A stretch of DNA of 64,000 bases from Porticoccus sp038143955. Lineage in GTDB: Bacteria > Pseudomonadota > Gammaproteobacteria > Pseudomonadales > Porticoccaceae. The position numbers and the translations under genes were made by a program. The stretch spans positions 372,001-436,000 of the forward strand of contig JAYQMT010000005.1 in NCBI GenBank assembly GCA_038143955.1. Reading direction: 5' to 3'. Every line of letters starts with the position of its first letter. Positions within the stretch are counted from its first letter, which is position 1. The notes beneath the pieces are model-generated. The model was not told where the DNA came from, searched no databases, and saw only the letters and a list, made by a program, of their open reading frames with translations. Shown here one piece after another: positions 8,919 to 19,089 of the stretch.

Positions 8919-10132
8919 TTTTTATTTTTTCTTGAAGATATAATAAATTGTTTTATTCTTTCAGCGGCCTCTCGGCATTCATTAACTGGAGCTACGAGCG
9001 CTATTCTCACGTAGTTTTCCCCAGGGTTTTTATTTTTTGATAGCCTGCCAAGATATCGACCAGGCAGGACAGTAACATTTTGTTGTAAGTAGAGATTCTG
9101 GCAGAAAATTTCATCACTACCTAATTCAGCTGGTGAAATATTCATCCAAAGATAAAATCCTCCATCTGGAATATCAAGAGGCAATGTAGCTCCTAAAATT
9201 TTTTGAAAATCATTGAACTTTTGTCTATATTTTGTTCTATTTTCTTGAACATGTTTTTCGTCATTCCATGCCGCAATACTTGCTAGTTGAGTAGTCAATG
9301 GCATAGCGCAACCATGATATGTTCTGTATTTTAAAAATTTCCCTAAGATATCAGCATCTCCAGCAACGAAGCCTGATCTCAGACCAGGTAAATTAGAGCG
9401 CTTTGATAGACTATGAAACACTACACATCTTTTATAGTCATAGCGACGAATTTTAGAACAGGCTTCAAGTAATCCAGCGGGTGGTTTTTCTTCGTTGTAA
9501 TATATTTCAGAGTAGCATTCGTCACTTGCTATAATGAAATCATATTTATCGGCTAACTTTATGAGCTCGTGCATTTTACTATTGCTAAGCACAGCTCCAC
9601 TGGGATTTCCTGGAGAGCATATATATATTAATTGGCAGGTCCTCCAGATTCTTTCTGGTACAGAGGTGAAGTCAGTCAAGTAACCAGTTTCTTTATCACA
9701 GTTCAAAAAATATATATTAGCACCCGACAAAATAGATGCCCCTTCATAAATTTGATAGAAAGGATTTGGCATTAAAATAGTTGGACTGCTTGATCTCTCG
9801 ATAGTGGCTTGAGCAAAAGCAAAAAGGGCCTCCCGCGTACCATTTACAGGCAAAATCTGTGATTCAGGATCGATGCTGTTGAGGTCAAACCGACCTTTCA
9901 GCCAGTCTGCCATTGCCTTCCTGAGCTCAGGAGTTCCTTTAGTGCTGGGGTAAATAGACACCTTATCCATTGAAGCGGCGATTGTCTGAGCAACAAATGC
10001 TGGTGGAGAATGTTTTGGTTCACCAATTGATAAGGGAATATTTTTGAGTGATTTCCGCGGTTCGAGTCCAGAAAAAAGTGCAGAAAGTCTCTCAAAAGGG
10101 TATTGTTGAAGTTGCTCAAGATCAGTATTCAT
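8912..10132 (-). CDS. dapC: Succinyldiaminopimelate aminotransferase
   Basis: This is a 406-aa fold-type I PLP aminotransferase that makes N-succinyl-LL-DAP from the keto precursor, bridging DapD and DapE. It opens with a DapC-like segment (QYPFERLSALFSGLEP), then NGTREALFAFAQ, SPGNPSGAVL, ASDECYSEIYY and HSLSKRSNLPGLRSGF, where the lysine binds PLP. It ends YVRIALV. Synteny with Pseudomonas (dapC next to glnD, near dapD) supports DapC over a generic aminotransferase. The frame is intact and it shares a few bases with nth downstream. Confidence 0.92.
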   Translation of the reverse strand: MNTDLEQLQQYPFERLSALFSGLEPRKSLKNIPLSIGEPKHSPPAFVAQTIAASMDKVSIYPSTKGTPELRKAMADWLKGRFDLNSIDPESQILPVNGTREALFAFAQATIERSSSPTILMPNPFYQIYEGASILSGANIYFLNCDKETGYLTDFTSVPERIWRTCQLIYICSPGNPSGAVLSNSKMHELIKLADKYDFIIASDECYSEIYYNEEKPPAGLLEACSKIRRYDYKRCVVFHSLSKRSNLPGLRSGFVAGDADILGKFLKYRTYHGCAMPLTTQLASIAAWNDEKHVQENRTKYRQKFNDFQKILGATLPLDIPDGGFYLWMNISPAELGSDEIFCQNLYLQQNVTVLPGRYLGRLSKNKNPGENYVRIALVAPVNECREAAERIKQFIISSRKNKKC

Positions 10133-10153
10133 AAGTTATTTTCTATAAATTTT

Positions 10154-12906
10154 TCAATTCCATAGACTCATTTTTTGGAGTGGTGCGCCTTCTATTTCTT
10201 TCATTACCCGGGCATCAAGTTCATCGCATATTGCTTGTACTAGTTGCGAGCAGGCAAAAAGGTCACTCAGGGGTTTATAGTTCGCATCTACCAAATGAAA
10301 AACATCTTCGACTCGTTCTCCGAGAGTTGATATTTTTGCACTTATAAGCTGGAGTTTAAATTCCATAAAAATTTGACCTAAACATAAAAGCAAGCCTGGC
10401 CTATCAGGCGTAATTACTTCAAGTGTCGTAGATAACCTAGATAGATCGGTGCTGATGACTACATGAGTTGTTGTGCTAAATTGTTTGAGACCTTGTGAGA
10501 TCCTTCTAGATGGATAAAGAATAGTTTGCTCAGGGTTAAGAAAAGCTTCGTTGAGGGCATTTTTAATTTGAGAAACAATCTTAATATTTTGTCCGAATGG
10601 CTTATCATCTTGATTTACGACATAGAAGATATCGAATGCGATTTCCTTGACCTGCTTATTTAAACTGCCACCTAAAGTTGTATGTAAGCTTGCATCAAGA
10701 ATTCTAAGTTGAAGTTTGTCAAGTGTCGATGCAATTACTGGAAAGACTTTATACAGTCCATTGGTCCCTATGAATATTTGTGTAGCAACCGGTGTTCCCA
10801 AACCTTTATCTTTTATCAAAATTATAGGTTTATTTTCTTTATCATTTTCTAATATAGCCTCTGTATATCGTACAATATCATTCGCATTTTCTCTCAGGAA
10901 AAACTCGTCATCGAGGCCAGCCCATATTTTTTCAACAGTAATTTTAGATGATTCATTGATATTCTTAATAGCTTCATCTTTAGTATTTTTGACCCATTGT
11001 TCTCGGCTCTCTGGGTTTTCAAGGCCACGGTTTAAGGCTTTTTTTGTTTCATTATAAAGTTGGCGCATCAACGCCGCTTACCAATTGTTCCAGAGATCAG
11101 GATTTGTAGCGATAATGTCTGCGACAGATAAAACTAACAAATAATCCAGCTTTATTTGGGTGCCAATTATTTTGGCAAATTTATGTATTATATCTGGATC
11201 AGAAATATCAGATCTTTGAGATGTGCTAGACATTAACAAGTGATTCTCTACCAGCCACGCAACTAATTCTGATTCAGTTTTTGACATATAATGTCGTACG
11301 CAAAATTCAGCAGCATCCACTGCCCCTAAAACTGAATGGTCACCCCCTCTTCCTTTGCCAATATCATGAAATAGGCCAGCAATAAAAGCTAATTCAGGCT
11401 TTGGTAAATTTTTATATACATAAGCAGTAGTGGGGAACCTGTGGGTTTCTTCAGGTTTATCGAAACTACGCATATTTTCTATTAATTGAATTGTGTGTGC
11501 ATCTACGGGATATTGATGAAACATATCATGCTGGGTTTGTCCAATAATTGCACCAAATTCGGGTAAATATCTCCCAAGTATGCCGTATCTTGTCATGCGT
11601 TTAAGCTGAATAGTCATATCATATGGGGAACGCAATAAACGTAAAAACAATAGCTTATTATTAGGTGAGCTCCGAAATGACTCATCGATTAATTTTCGAT
11701 ATTGACGAATCTGTCTGATGGTAGTTGCGCGAATACCGACAATTTTATTATTTTCTGCAGCCAGGCAAAAAATTTCAAGAAGCGCAGATGGATCTTTATC
11801 AAAAACATGATAATTGGTGGTTTCAATATAGCCATTATTAACACTAAATCTTTGATTTATTGTAATTTTTTCCCGCTTTTTTTATTTTGGAAAATTAACT
11901 CACTTAAGCACTGAAACAATGTATCAGTCAATTCTCGAACCGATAGGACTACTCGATAGTAATCCTGCATGAATTGCTCTACACCCATACGTTTTTCGCC
12001 ATCTTTATATCCAAACAATTTTGCAATCTTACGCTGATGATCAAATAAAAGTCTTTCTTCTGGCCTACCTGCAATTAGATGCAAGGCATAACGGACCTTC
12101 CAAAGAAAATCTTGATTTCTTTTTAGCTGAAGATATTCTTCAGGCGTAATAAAATCATCGTTAATAAGCTCTTCTAATGAGCTTGCCCCGAAATGCCTTT
12201 TAGCTACCCAGTAGATAGTTTGAATATCTCTTAGTCCACCAGGCGCTTCTTTGATGTTGGGCTCAAGGTTGTACTCAGTGTTGCCATGCTTAGCATGGCG
12301 ATTGGTTTGCTCTGAGAGCTTAGCTTTAAAGAATTCATTAGATGGCCACAACTTAAGTGGCCATATTCTATCTGGACTGGTTTTCTTAAGCATATTTTTC
12401 CTAATAGCATCTTCACCACATATAGTTCTTGTTTCCATTATATTGGTTGCTATAGTCACATCTTTTTTTGCAGCGTTAACGCAATCAGAGATTGATCGGA
12501 CACTATGACCTATTTTTAACTGTATATCCCATAAGAATGCGAGGAAGGCTTCTATATTTTTTTGATACAAATTTATTTTGTTTGAGCTAACCAGTATCAT
12601 TAAATCGATATCCGAATGAGGATGAAGTTCTCCTCTTCCATATCCTCCAACAGCTAAGAGAGATATTTTTTTATCCCATTCGAACTGACCCCAGGCATAT
12701 CTGAGAATGATATCGATGAAAGAGGTCTTTGCTTTTAATAGATCCGCTGTTTTTTCTCCATTCTTAAATTTTTCTTCAAGGCTAATTTCAGCCTCCAGAA
12801 TAGTATTTTTAAATACCTGTATAGTATTTCCACGACTTAATTCTTTTGCAAAATTTTGTTCGTTAAATATATTAAAGTTAACTGGACCTGTCGTCATCTT
12901 ATTCAT
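10154..12906 (-). CDS. glnD: PII uridylyltransferase/uridylyl-removing enzyme GlnD (frame break and in-frame TAA)
   Basis: GlnD senses glutamine and adds or removes UMP on PII proteins, controlling nitrogen metabolism. The reconstructed length of 917 aa is close to the family's ~890-900. It has a nucleotidyltransferase domain with GGYGRGELHPHSDID near residue 90, an HD domain with HDIGKGRGGDHS near residue 450, and two C-terminal ACT domains (ITPDRPGLLLCLG; the last ends near residue 900). The run at 11866-11871 has six where seven restore KITINQRFSVNNGYIE. At 11078-11080 an in-frame TAA sits in NNW-stop-AALMRQLY where relatives have lysine. The start overlaps the map stop as ATGA. Confidence 0.93.
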
Positions 12907-13674
12907 CAGAAAGACTCTTCGCTGCGAGCAGTTAAAACCTCAACTCCATTGCTAGGTATCGCGAGTGTATGCTCCCATTGGGCGGATAATCTTCCATCGA
13001 GGGTTTCGACAGTCCACCCATCTTGTTTTACTTTGGTTTGGTGTTTTCCTGCATTTATCATAGGCTCGATTGTAAAAGTCATACCTTCTTGCATTACAAA
13101 GCCTGTATCAGGTCGCCCATAATGAAGTATTTGCGGATCTTGATGAAATTCTGTGCCAATACCATGACCACAATAGTCTCTAACCACGCTATAATGGTTT
13201 TTTTCAACGTGATGTTGAATGATGTGCCCAATATCTCCAAGGCGTACTCCAGGCCTTACAATAGATATCGCCTTGTATAAACTTTCTTGACATATATCTA
13301 TTAAACGTTTTGCATGGCTAGGTATTGCCCCTACAAAAAACATTTTACTAGTGTCCCCAAAATAACCATCTTTAATCACAGTGATATCTATATTTAGAAT
13401 ATCACCATTCTTAAAATTTTTTCTCTGATGGTATTCCATGACAAACCACTTGATTGACTGATGTGCAAATAGATTTTGGAAAACCTTTATAGTTAAGCGG
13501 TGCTGGTATAGCTTTTTGTTCATCAACTATGAAGTTATGGCATATTGTATTTAATTCTTCAGTTGATACTCCGCTAGAAACATACGGTTCTATCATTTCA
13601 AGAACTTCTGCAGCGAGCTTTCCAGCGATACGCATTTTTTTTAGCTCATCCACACTTTTTATATGCACTGACAT
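12906..13674 (-). CDS. map: Methionine aminopeptidase type I (frame break at 13417-13422)
   Basis: Map removes the initiator methionine from nascent proteins. The reconstructed length of 255 aa is close to E. coli Map (264). I chose the ATG at 13674 because MSVHIKSVDELKKMRIAG aligns with the family N-terminus; an upstream ATG would add 11 unconserved residues. Metal ligands lie in DITVIKDGYFGDTSKMF, GHGIG, TIEPMI and EHTLAI. A T run at 13417-13422 has six where five restore EKNFKNGDILNIDIT. It is divergent from rpsB, as in E. coli and Pseudomonas, and the stop overlaps the glnD start. Confidence 0.94.
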
Positions 13675-13857
13675 GTCATTTACCAAACAATTATTTCTAG
13701 CTTTCATTATAATATAGGATTGCGAATTTCAATAGAATATTTAGCTGACTTTTAAAATGACATATCAGACTACAAATATGTTCTATCGAATTAATGTTCA
13801 ATAAATTCAACCCATATCTACATCTAGCTTTAACACGGATCGTTTAACCAATTTTCG

Positions 13858-13886
13858 TTCACAAATTAACTAAATTATGTTATAAA
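13858..13886 (+). promoter_or_regulatory. Sigma-70 type promoter of rpsB-tsf
   Basis: TTCACA at 13858-13863 (one mismatch from TTGACA) and TATAAA at 13881-13886 (one mismatch from TATAAT) are separated by exactly 17 bases, with TG just upstream of the -10 giving an extended element. Transcription would begin near 13893, about 120 bases before rpsB. Confidence 0.7.
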
Positions 13887-13892
13887 ACACAC

Positions 13893-14014
13893 CGCTAAAG
13901 TCTTGTACTAAAGCTAACGATACACATATATCGACACACACTTCAGGGTGCCTAATAATTGATGGGTTGAATTGTGGGATATATGGAAGCCTAACCCTAA
14001 TAAAAGGAATTAAT
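13893..14014 (+). promoter_or_regulatory. rpsB 5' leader, probable S2 autoregulatory region
   Basis: This is the ~120-base untranslated leader between the predicted promoter and rpsB. In gammaproteobacteria the rpsB leader is a structured element through which S2 represses its own operon. Here AGGGT (13945-13949) can pair with ACCCT (13994-13998) around a G/T-rich segment, and GGGTT near 13964 offers an alternative partner. The structure is inferred by eye. The ribosome site AAGGAAT precedes the ATG. Confidence 0.4.
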
Positions 14015-15120
14015 ATGATCACTGTAAGCATGAAAGAAATGTTGCAAGCCGGCGTCCATTTTGGACACCAAACTCGTTACTGGAATCCAAAAATGGATAA
14101 ATTTATTTTTGGGTCTCGCAATAAGATACATATACTAAATCTGGACCATACTGTTCCAATATTTAATGAGGTGCTAAAAATCGTCCATAAAATTGGTTCT
14201 AACAATAATAAAGTTTTATTTGTTGGAACAAAACGGGCAGCACAAAATGCAATAGCCGAAAATGCAGCTCGCGCAGGCATGCCTTTTGTCAGTCATCGCT
14301 GGTTAGGTGGAATGCTTACTAACTACAAAACAATACGTGCTTCTATAAAACGTTTTCGTGAACTTGAAGAGCAAAGCAAAGATGGAACATTTGATAAGCT
14401 AACAAAAAAAGAAGCCTTAATGAGAACTCGACTGATGACAAAGCTTAATAATTCTATTGGTGGCATCAAGGATATGGGCGGGTTACCAGATATGCTTTTT
14501 GTTGTTGATGTCGACTATGAGCGTATTGCGATACAGGAAGCTAATAAACTTGGTATACCAGTTATCGGTATTGTTGATACCAACAGCGATCCAGATGGTG
14601 TTGATTATGTAGTACCTGGAAATGATGATGCTACTCGTTCAGTTAAGTTATTTTGTACCGCTATTGCTGATGCTATTTTGGATGGAAAATTAGAAGCTAA
14701 CAAAGTTGTTGCAAAGGATGAATTTGTGGAAGTTTCAGAAAAAACTGAAGTAAAAGTTGAAGAGAAACCCAAAATAAAAACTGAAGTATCAGAAAAAACT
14801 GAAGTAAAAGTTGAAGAGAAACCCAAAATAAAAACTGAAGTATCAGAAAAAACTGAAGTAAAAGTTGAAGAGAAACCCAAAATAAAAACTGAAGTATCAG
14901 AAAAAACTGAAGTGAAAGAAAATGCTGAAGTAAAAAAGAAAACTGAGGCAAAAAAGAAGGTTGATGCAAAAGCAAAATCTAAGATAAAAGTAAAAGATAA
15001 AACAGTAGCAAAAATAACAAAGGTGGCAGCTGAAACGAAAACTACAAAAGTTGCTGCCAAAGGTAAAGAAATCGATAAGAAAAAGAGAGCGTTGATACAG
15101 AGGATAAGTTTAAAAAATAG
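14015..15120 (+). CDS. rpsB: 30S ribosomal protein S2 with a long repeat-rich C-terminal extension
   Basis: The first ~240 residues are canonical S2 (MKEMLQAGVHFGHQTRYWNP, GTKRAAQ, SHRWLGGMLTN, DTNSDPDGVDYVVPGNDDA), which binds the 30S body. The ATG at 14015 matches the S2 N-terminus; an in-frame ATG upstream does not. Unlike ~241-aa E. coli S2, it continues for about 125 residues of Lys/Glu-rich sequence. That extension includes three 18-aa tandem repeats and a Lys/Ala tail. As read, the frame runs into tsf at 15211. An A run at 15080-15084 of five would, if six, give the more natural ending KKKESVDTEDKFKK and stop at TAG 15118-15120, which I prefer. Confidence 0.9.
14732..14911 (+). repeat. 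54-base tandem repeat inside rpsB (3 full copies plus a partial)
   Basis: Units start at 14732, 14786 and 14840, with an 18-base partial copy from 14894. Each unit encodes the 18 residues VSEKTEVKVEEKPKIKTE. The copies are nearly identical at the DNA level (the first differs by one base, GTT versus GTA), indicating recent expansion or gene conversion. Confidence 0.95.
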
Positions 15121-15139
15121 TTTTTCAAACTTAGTCGAT

Positions 15140-15177
15140 GAGGCTTTGCCTCTGAAAAGAGGGCAGTGTCCTTTTTT
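15140..15177 (+). terminator. Hairpin and T tract between rpsB and tsf (possible attenuator)
   Basis: GAGGC-TTT-GCCTC (15140-15152) forms a perfect 5-bp stem, and GCCTCT can alternatively pair with AGAGGGC just downstream. Six T follow at 15172-15177. A partial terminator here would reduce tsf relative to rpsB. It lies after the preferred rpsB stop at 15120. Confidence 0.4.
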
Positions 15178-15210
15178 CGAATTTAAACAATTTAAATTTA
15201 GGGGAAGATA

Positions 15211-16074
15211 ATGGCAGCGTTTTCTACATCTATGATCAAAGATCTCCGTGACCGCACTGGTCTCGGGATGATGGAATGCAAAAGAGCTCTAACAGCTTCT
15301 GATGGAGATATTAATAAAGCAATTGACGATCTTCGAAAATCTAGTGGAATTAAAGCTGCAAAAAAAGCCGGTAGAATAGCAGCTGATGGAATTATTGCGG
15401 TAAAAATGTCTCAAGATAATAAGTACGGCATTATGATCGAAGTAAATACTGAAACAGATTTCGCTGCTCGTGATGATTCATTTATAGGCTTTGTGAATGA
15501 GTCGCTTGATAAAGCTTTTGATACTGATAAATTTATATTTGAAGAATTTATAGCGAACATGGAGGAAGCTCGCCATGCTTTAGTGCAAAAAATCGGAGAA
15601 AATATCAGTATTCGTAGAGTTGAAATCCTCAGATCCACTGTTGTTGGCAACTATATACATAGTAATAAGCGCATAGGTGTTATGGTTGCACTGGAAAAAG
15701 GTGATATAAAAGTTGCAAAAGATGTTGCTATGCACGTTGCAGCCTCAAATCCCCAAGTCGTTAAACCAGAGGATATGCCAGACCATCTTGTTCAAAAAGA
15801 AAAAGAAATTTTCATTGCTCAGGCTAAAGAGAGCGGCAAATCAGATGAAATTATCAATAAAATGATTAATGGTCGAATAAATAAATTTCTTTCCGAATCT
15901 AGTCTAATTAACCAACCATTTGTTAAAAATCCAGAAATAACCGTTAACGAGTTAGTTAAAAATACGTATGCTAAGATACTTTCTTTCATTAGGTTTGAGG
16001 TTGGGGAAGGGATTGAAAAAATCGAAGTTGATTTTGCAACAGAGGTCGCTGCCCAAGTTAACGCAGCAAAATAG
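15211..16074 (+). CDS. tsf: Translation elongation factor Ts
   Basis: EF-Ts is the guanine nucleotide exchange factor that recycles EF-Tu. This intact 287-aa protein opens with a UBA-like domain (STSMIKDLRDRTGLGMMECK, ALTASDGDINKAIDDLR), followed by the EF-Tu contact motif ETDFAARDD near residue 80 and the dimerisation core. The length matches the family (283 in E. coli). The start ATG follows AGGGGAAGATA. It lies directly after rpsB, the universal rpsB-tsf pair, and a strong terminator follows. Confidence 0.97.
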   Translation: MAAFSTSMIKDLRDRTGLGMMECKRALTASDGDINKAIDDLRKSSGIKAAKKAGRIAADGIIAVKMSQDNKYGIMIEVNTETDFAARDDSFIGFVNESLDKAFDTDKFIFEEFIANMEEARHALVQKIGENISIRRVEILRSTVVGNYIHSNKRIGVMVALEKGDIKVAKDVAMHVAASNPQVVKPEDMPDHLVQKEKEIFIAQAKESGKSDEIINKMINGRINKFLSESSLINQPFVKNPEITVNELVKNTYAKILSFIRFEVGEGIEKIEVDFATEVAAQVNAAK

Positions 16075-16101
16075 AAAGGAGGCTTTAGCCTCCTTTTTTT
16101 T
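16075..16101 (+). terminator. Rho-independent terminator after tsf
   Basis: AAAGGAGGC (16075-16083), loop TTTA, then GCCTCCTTT runs into a stretch of T. The 9-bp perfect stem with U tract starts right after the tsf stop codon. Confidence 0.93.
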
Positions 16102-16180
16102 GTAATTATTTTTTTAAAAAATTGCAGAACAACGTCAGTTGACGTTACTGTAGATAAAATAACTAATTTTGGAGTCACAT

Positions 16181-16919
16181 ATGCCGTCTTTTGGAGATAA
16201 GAAATATAAAAGAATTCTTCTTAAGCTCAGTGGTGAAGAGCTAATGGGGGAAGAAGGCTTTGGTATTGATCCAAGGGTTCTAGACAGAATGGCACTAGAA
16301 ATAGGACAGCTTGTAGGCATTGGTGTTCAGATAGGTTTAGTGATTGGTGGAGGTAATTTGTTCAGAGGGGCGTCACTAAATGCCGCTGGAATGGAGAGAG
16401 TCACTGGTGATCATATGGGTATGCTAGCAACAATGATGAATGGCTTAGCCATGAGAGATGCCCTTGATCGAAATAATATCTCTGCACATGTTATGTCTGC
16501 AATCTCAATGAGCGGTGTGATGGAGCAATATGATCGGCGTAAAGCTACACGCTATCTGGATAGTGGAGATGTTGTAATCTTTTCAGCAGGTACTGGAAAT
16601 CCTTTTTACTACAGATTCAGCAGCATGTTTAAGGGGCATCGAGATTGATGCTGAAATTGTCCTAAAAGCAACAAAGGTTGATGGAGTTTACTCTTCAGAT
16701 CCTTTATTGGATAAAGATGCAATAATGTATGAGCATCTAACATACGATGAAGCTTTAGAGAAAAAGTTGGGTGTAATGGACTTAACTGCTATTTGTTTGT
16801 GTAAAGAGCATCATATGCCCTTGAGAGTCTTTCGAATGGAAAAATCGGGAGCCCTTTTGAACATAGTTGTAGGTGGTGACGAAGGAACTTTGATCGAGGA
16901 AAAAAATAATGCTAGATGA
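16181..16919 (+). CDS. pyrH: UMP kinase PyrH (frame break at 16603-16607)
   Basis: PyrH phosphorylates UMP to UDP in pyrimidine nucleotide synthesis. The reconstructed length of 246 aa is close to E. coli PyrH (241). It has KRILLKLSGEELMG, the GGGNLFRG nucleotide-binding loop, TGDHMGMLATMMNGLAM and ATKVDGVYSSDP. The start is the ATG at 16181 with TTGGAG 7 bases upstream. A T run at 16603-16607 has five T; seven restore the near-invariant NPFFTTDSAACLRG, a two-base difference (an extra base giving NPFTTD is less likely). The stop overlaps frr by 11 bases. Confidence 0.95.
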
Positions 16920-17466
16920 ACTAAAAACAGATATTGAAGCGAGAATGTCAAAGAGCATTGGTGCTCTATCAAATGCTTTTAACAAAATTCGGACTGGAAG
17001 AGCACATCCCAGTTTATTAGACGGCTTGACGGTCTCTTACTATGGTTCAGACACCCCTTTATCTCAAGTTGGAAACGTCAATGTTATTGATGCTCGAACT
17101 TTATCTGTCTCAATTTGGGAAAAAGATTTAATACCCGAGGTGGAGAAAGCAATACATAAATCAGATTTAGGATTAAACCCATTAACCACCGGAGATCTGA
17201 TTCGTATACCAATGCCGCAGTTGACAGAAGAAACTAGAAAAAACTTCATTAAAAAAGCACGCTCTGAGGCCGAGAGCGCAAGAATCTCCATAAGAAATGC
17301 CCGTCGCGAAATTTTATCTAATGTAAAAGACTTGCTTAAGAAGAAAGATATTACTGAGGATAACGAGCGTCAGATTCAAGAAGATGTTCAAAAAATTACA
17401 GATAGATATATCAAGCAGGTTGATGAAGCTCTACTTAGCAAAGAATCTGATTTGCTGGAAATTTAA
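16909..17466 (+). CDS. frr: Ribosome recycling factor
   Basis: RRF, with EF-G, splits post-termination ribosomes. This intact 185-aa protein has exactly the E. coli length. NKIRTGRAHPSLLDG, YYGSDTPLSQVGNVNV, DLGLNPLTTGDLIRIPMPQLTEETR and the C-terminal helix KKDITEDNERQIQEDVQ are diagnostic. It starts within the end of pyrH, implying translational coupling, and uppS follows after 14 bases. Confidence 0.97.
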   Translation: MLDELKTDIEARMSKSIGALSNAFNKIRTGRAHPSLLDGLTVSYYGSDTPLSQVGNVNVIDARTLSVSIWEKDLIPEVEKAIHKSDLGLNPLTTGDLIRIPMPQLTEETRKNFIKKARSEAESARISIRNARREILSNVKDLLKKKDITEDNERQIQEDVQKITDRYIKQVDEALLSKESDLLEI

Positions 17467-17480
17467 GCTAGAGTCAATGT

Positions 17481-18248
17481 ATGTCTAACCATATAAAAAT
17501 AGAACCGCCTCCAATCAATCATGTCGCTATTATCATGGATGGCAATAACAGGTGGGCAAAAAAAGAGGACTAAAAGGAATTGATGGTCACAAAGTAGGAG
17601 CTGAAAGGGTTCGTGACATTCTCAATTCTATGAATAAATACGATATTGATATGCTCACACTCTTCGCTTTTAGTAGTGAGAACTGGAAGCGACCTAAGAG
17701 CGAGGTTCTTTCTCTCATGTCATTATTGACTAGTTACCTAAAAAAAGAATCTAAAAATCTCACAGAGAAAAATATAAAATTAAGGATAATTGGTCGAAGA
17801 GATAGGTTCAGCCTAAAACTCAATAAGCTAATACAGGAAACAGAGGCTGTTACAAAAAATGGAGAGCGTACTTTGATATTAGCCCTCGATTATGGTGGAA
17901 AATGGGAGATTTCTCAAGCGACAAAAAAGATTGCCCATCAAATTAAATCTAATCAAATAGAGCTTGATGATATTACTGAGGATGTGCTCTCTGAAAATAT
18001 GTGCATAGAGAACTTTCCACCACCAGATATATGCATAAGGACTGGAGGAGAAAAAAAGGATCAGCAATTTTTTATTGTGGCATATGGCTTATACAGAATT
18101 GTATTTTACAGATTGTTTTTGGCCTGACTTTGATGCTGCAACATTTGATAGCGCAATTCTTGACTACCAGAAAAGACAGCGACGTTTTGGTAAGCGGGAT
18201 GATGCATCATCAGGCAAAGGTAAAAAGCATGCTCAAACAACGAATTAG
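17481..18248 (+). CDS. uppS: Undecaprenyl diphosphate synthase (two frame breaks)
   Basis: UppS condenses farnesyl-PP with eight isopentenyl-PP units to make the C55 lipid carrier for peptidoglycan and LPS. The reconstructed length of 255 aa is typical. IIMDGNNRWAKK holds the catalytic aspartate, FAFSSENWKRP the substrate loop, and ICIRTGGEKRISNFLLW the C-terminal signature. The A run at 17558-17564 is one short (seven; eight expected) and the run at 18051-18057 one long (seven; six expected), so the errors cancel in frame. The end overlaps cdsA by 20 bases. Confidence 0.94.
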
Positions 18249-19071
18249 TACAGCTGTAATTATCTCTATAGTATTCACTGCAGTGCTATTTTTTTTTAAT
18301 GCTGATGCTATTCTTTTTTTCTCAGCTATCGTAATTCTTTGTGCTGGCTGGGAGTGGGGCAATTTAGCTGGTCTTCAATTTTCTTACACAAAGTTTTTAT
18401 ATTGCTCATTTATATTAGTAATAATAGCCTCACTAAGTTTTTTGATGGGTGCTGATAGATCTCTGTCAAAGTTTATAGATACAGGAAAATCTATTCTAGA
18501 ATGTCTAATTCCCTGGTGGATACTTGTTATTTGTTGGATAAACAGCTATCCAAAAGGTACTATTTTTTGGAGAAATCCATTAGTAAGAGGTATAATTGGT
18601 TTACTCATTTTAATTCCAGTTTGGCTATCCCTTTCAATTCTAATTTCTCTAGATCATGGAAAATTATTAATAGCTGGGGTAATTATAATCGTCGCTTTAT
18701 CTGACATTGGAGCTTATTTCGTAGGGAAAAGGTTCGGTAAGCACAAACTGTCTAAAAATGTAAGTCCAAATAAAACCTGGGAAGGATTTTTAGGTGCTAT
18801 TACTGTGAATGTAATTTTCGTCACTTTTATAGGGTTCTTTTTAAAAACAAATCTAATGAACACAATGATATTATTTTCATTAGTTATGATTACAGTGCTA
18901 TCTTCTGTAATTGGAGATCTTTTAATCAGTATGTTTAAGCGTCATCGTGGAATAAAAGATAGCGGGAATATTCTTCCAGGTCATGGAGGAATTCTAGATC
19001 GTATAGATGGACACACTATGGCTTTTCCAATTTTCACTTTGGTTTTTATTTATAGTAATTTTCAAGTTTAA
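18229..19071 (+). CDS. cdsA: Phosphatidate cytidylyltransferase
   Basis: CdsA makes CDP-diacylglycerol from phosphatidate and CTP, the branch point of phospholipid synthesis, in the inner membrane. This 280-aa protein has about eight hydrophobic segments. It carries the family signature near its end (FKRHRGIKDSGNILPGHGG, ILDRIDG) and SDIGAYFVGKRFGK earlier. I chose the ATG at 18229 because MLKQRISTAVI matches the family N-terminus; earlier in-frame codons lie in uppS. The frame is intact. Confidence 0.95.
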   Translation: MLKQRISTAVIISIVFTAVLFFFNADAILFFSAIVILCAGWEWGNLAGLQFSYTKFLYCSFILVIIASLSFLMGADRSLSKFIDTGKSILECLIPWWILVICWINSYPKGTIFWRNPLVRGIIGLLILIPVWLSLSILISLDHGKLLIAGVIIIVALSDIGAYFVGKRFGKHKLSKNVSPNKTWEGFLGAITVNVIFVTFIGFFLKTNLMNTMILFSLVMITVLSSVIGDLLISMFKRHRGIKDSGNILPGHGGILDRIDGHTMAFPIFTLVFIYSNFQV

Positions 19072-19089
19072 AAAAAGTTATAATCATTT

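Larger units (their letters stand above)
13675..14014. promoter_or_regulatory. Divergent intergenic region between map and rpsB
   Basis: This 340-base gene-free region must carry promoters for both the leftward map-glnD group and the rightward rpsB operon. A good sigma-70 promoter toward rpsB lies at 13858-13886 and a leader follows it. No clear promoter for map is obvious to me. Confidence 0.6.

Noticed and set aside
13967..14014. Upstream in-frame ATG giving rpsB a 16-residue N-terminal extension
   Set aside because: The extra residues are not S2-like and lie in the leader; the ATG at 14015 has a ribosome site and matches the family start.
14732..14911. Regular direct repeats that might suggest a CRISPR array
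   Set aside because: Units are contiguous 54-base copies with no unique spacers, in frame with rpsB; no cas genes are nearby.
14605..15060. A long open frame on the minus strand opposite the rpsB extension, rich in Phe/Ser/Val
   Set aside because: It is the mirror of the Lys/Glu-rich tandem repeats of rpsB, has no ribosome site or recognisable domain, and the plus strand is clearly coding.
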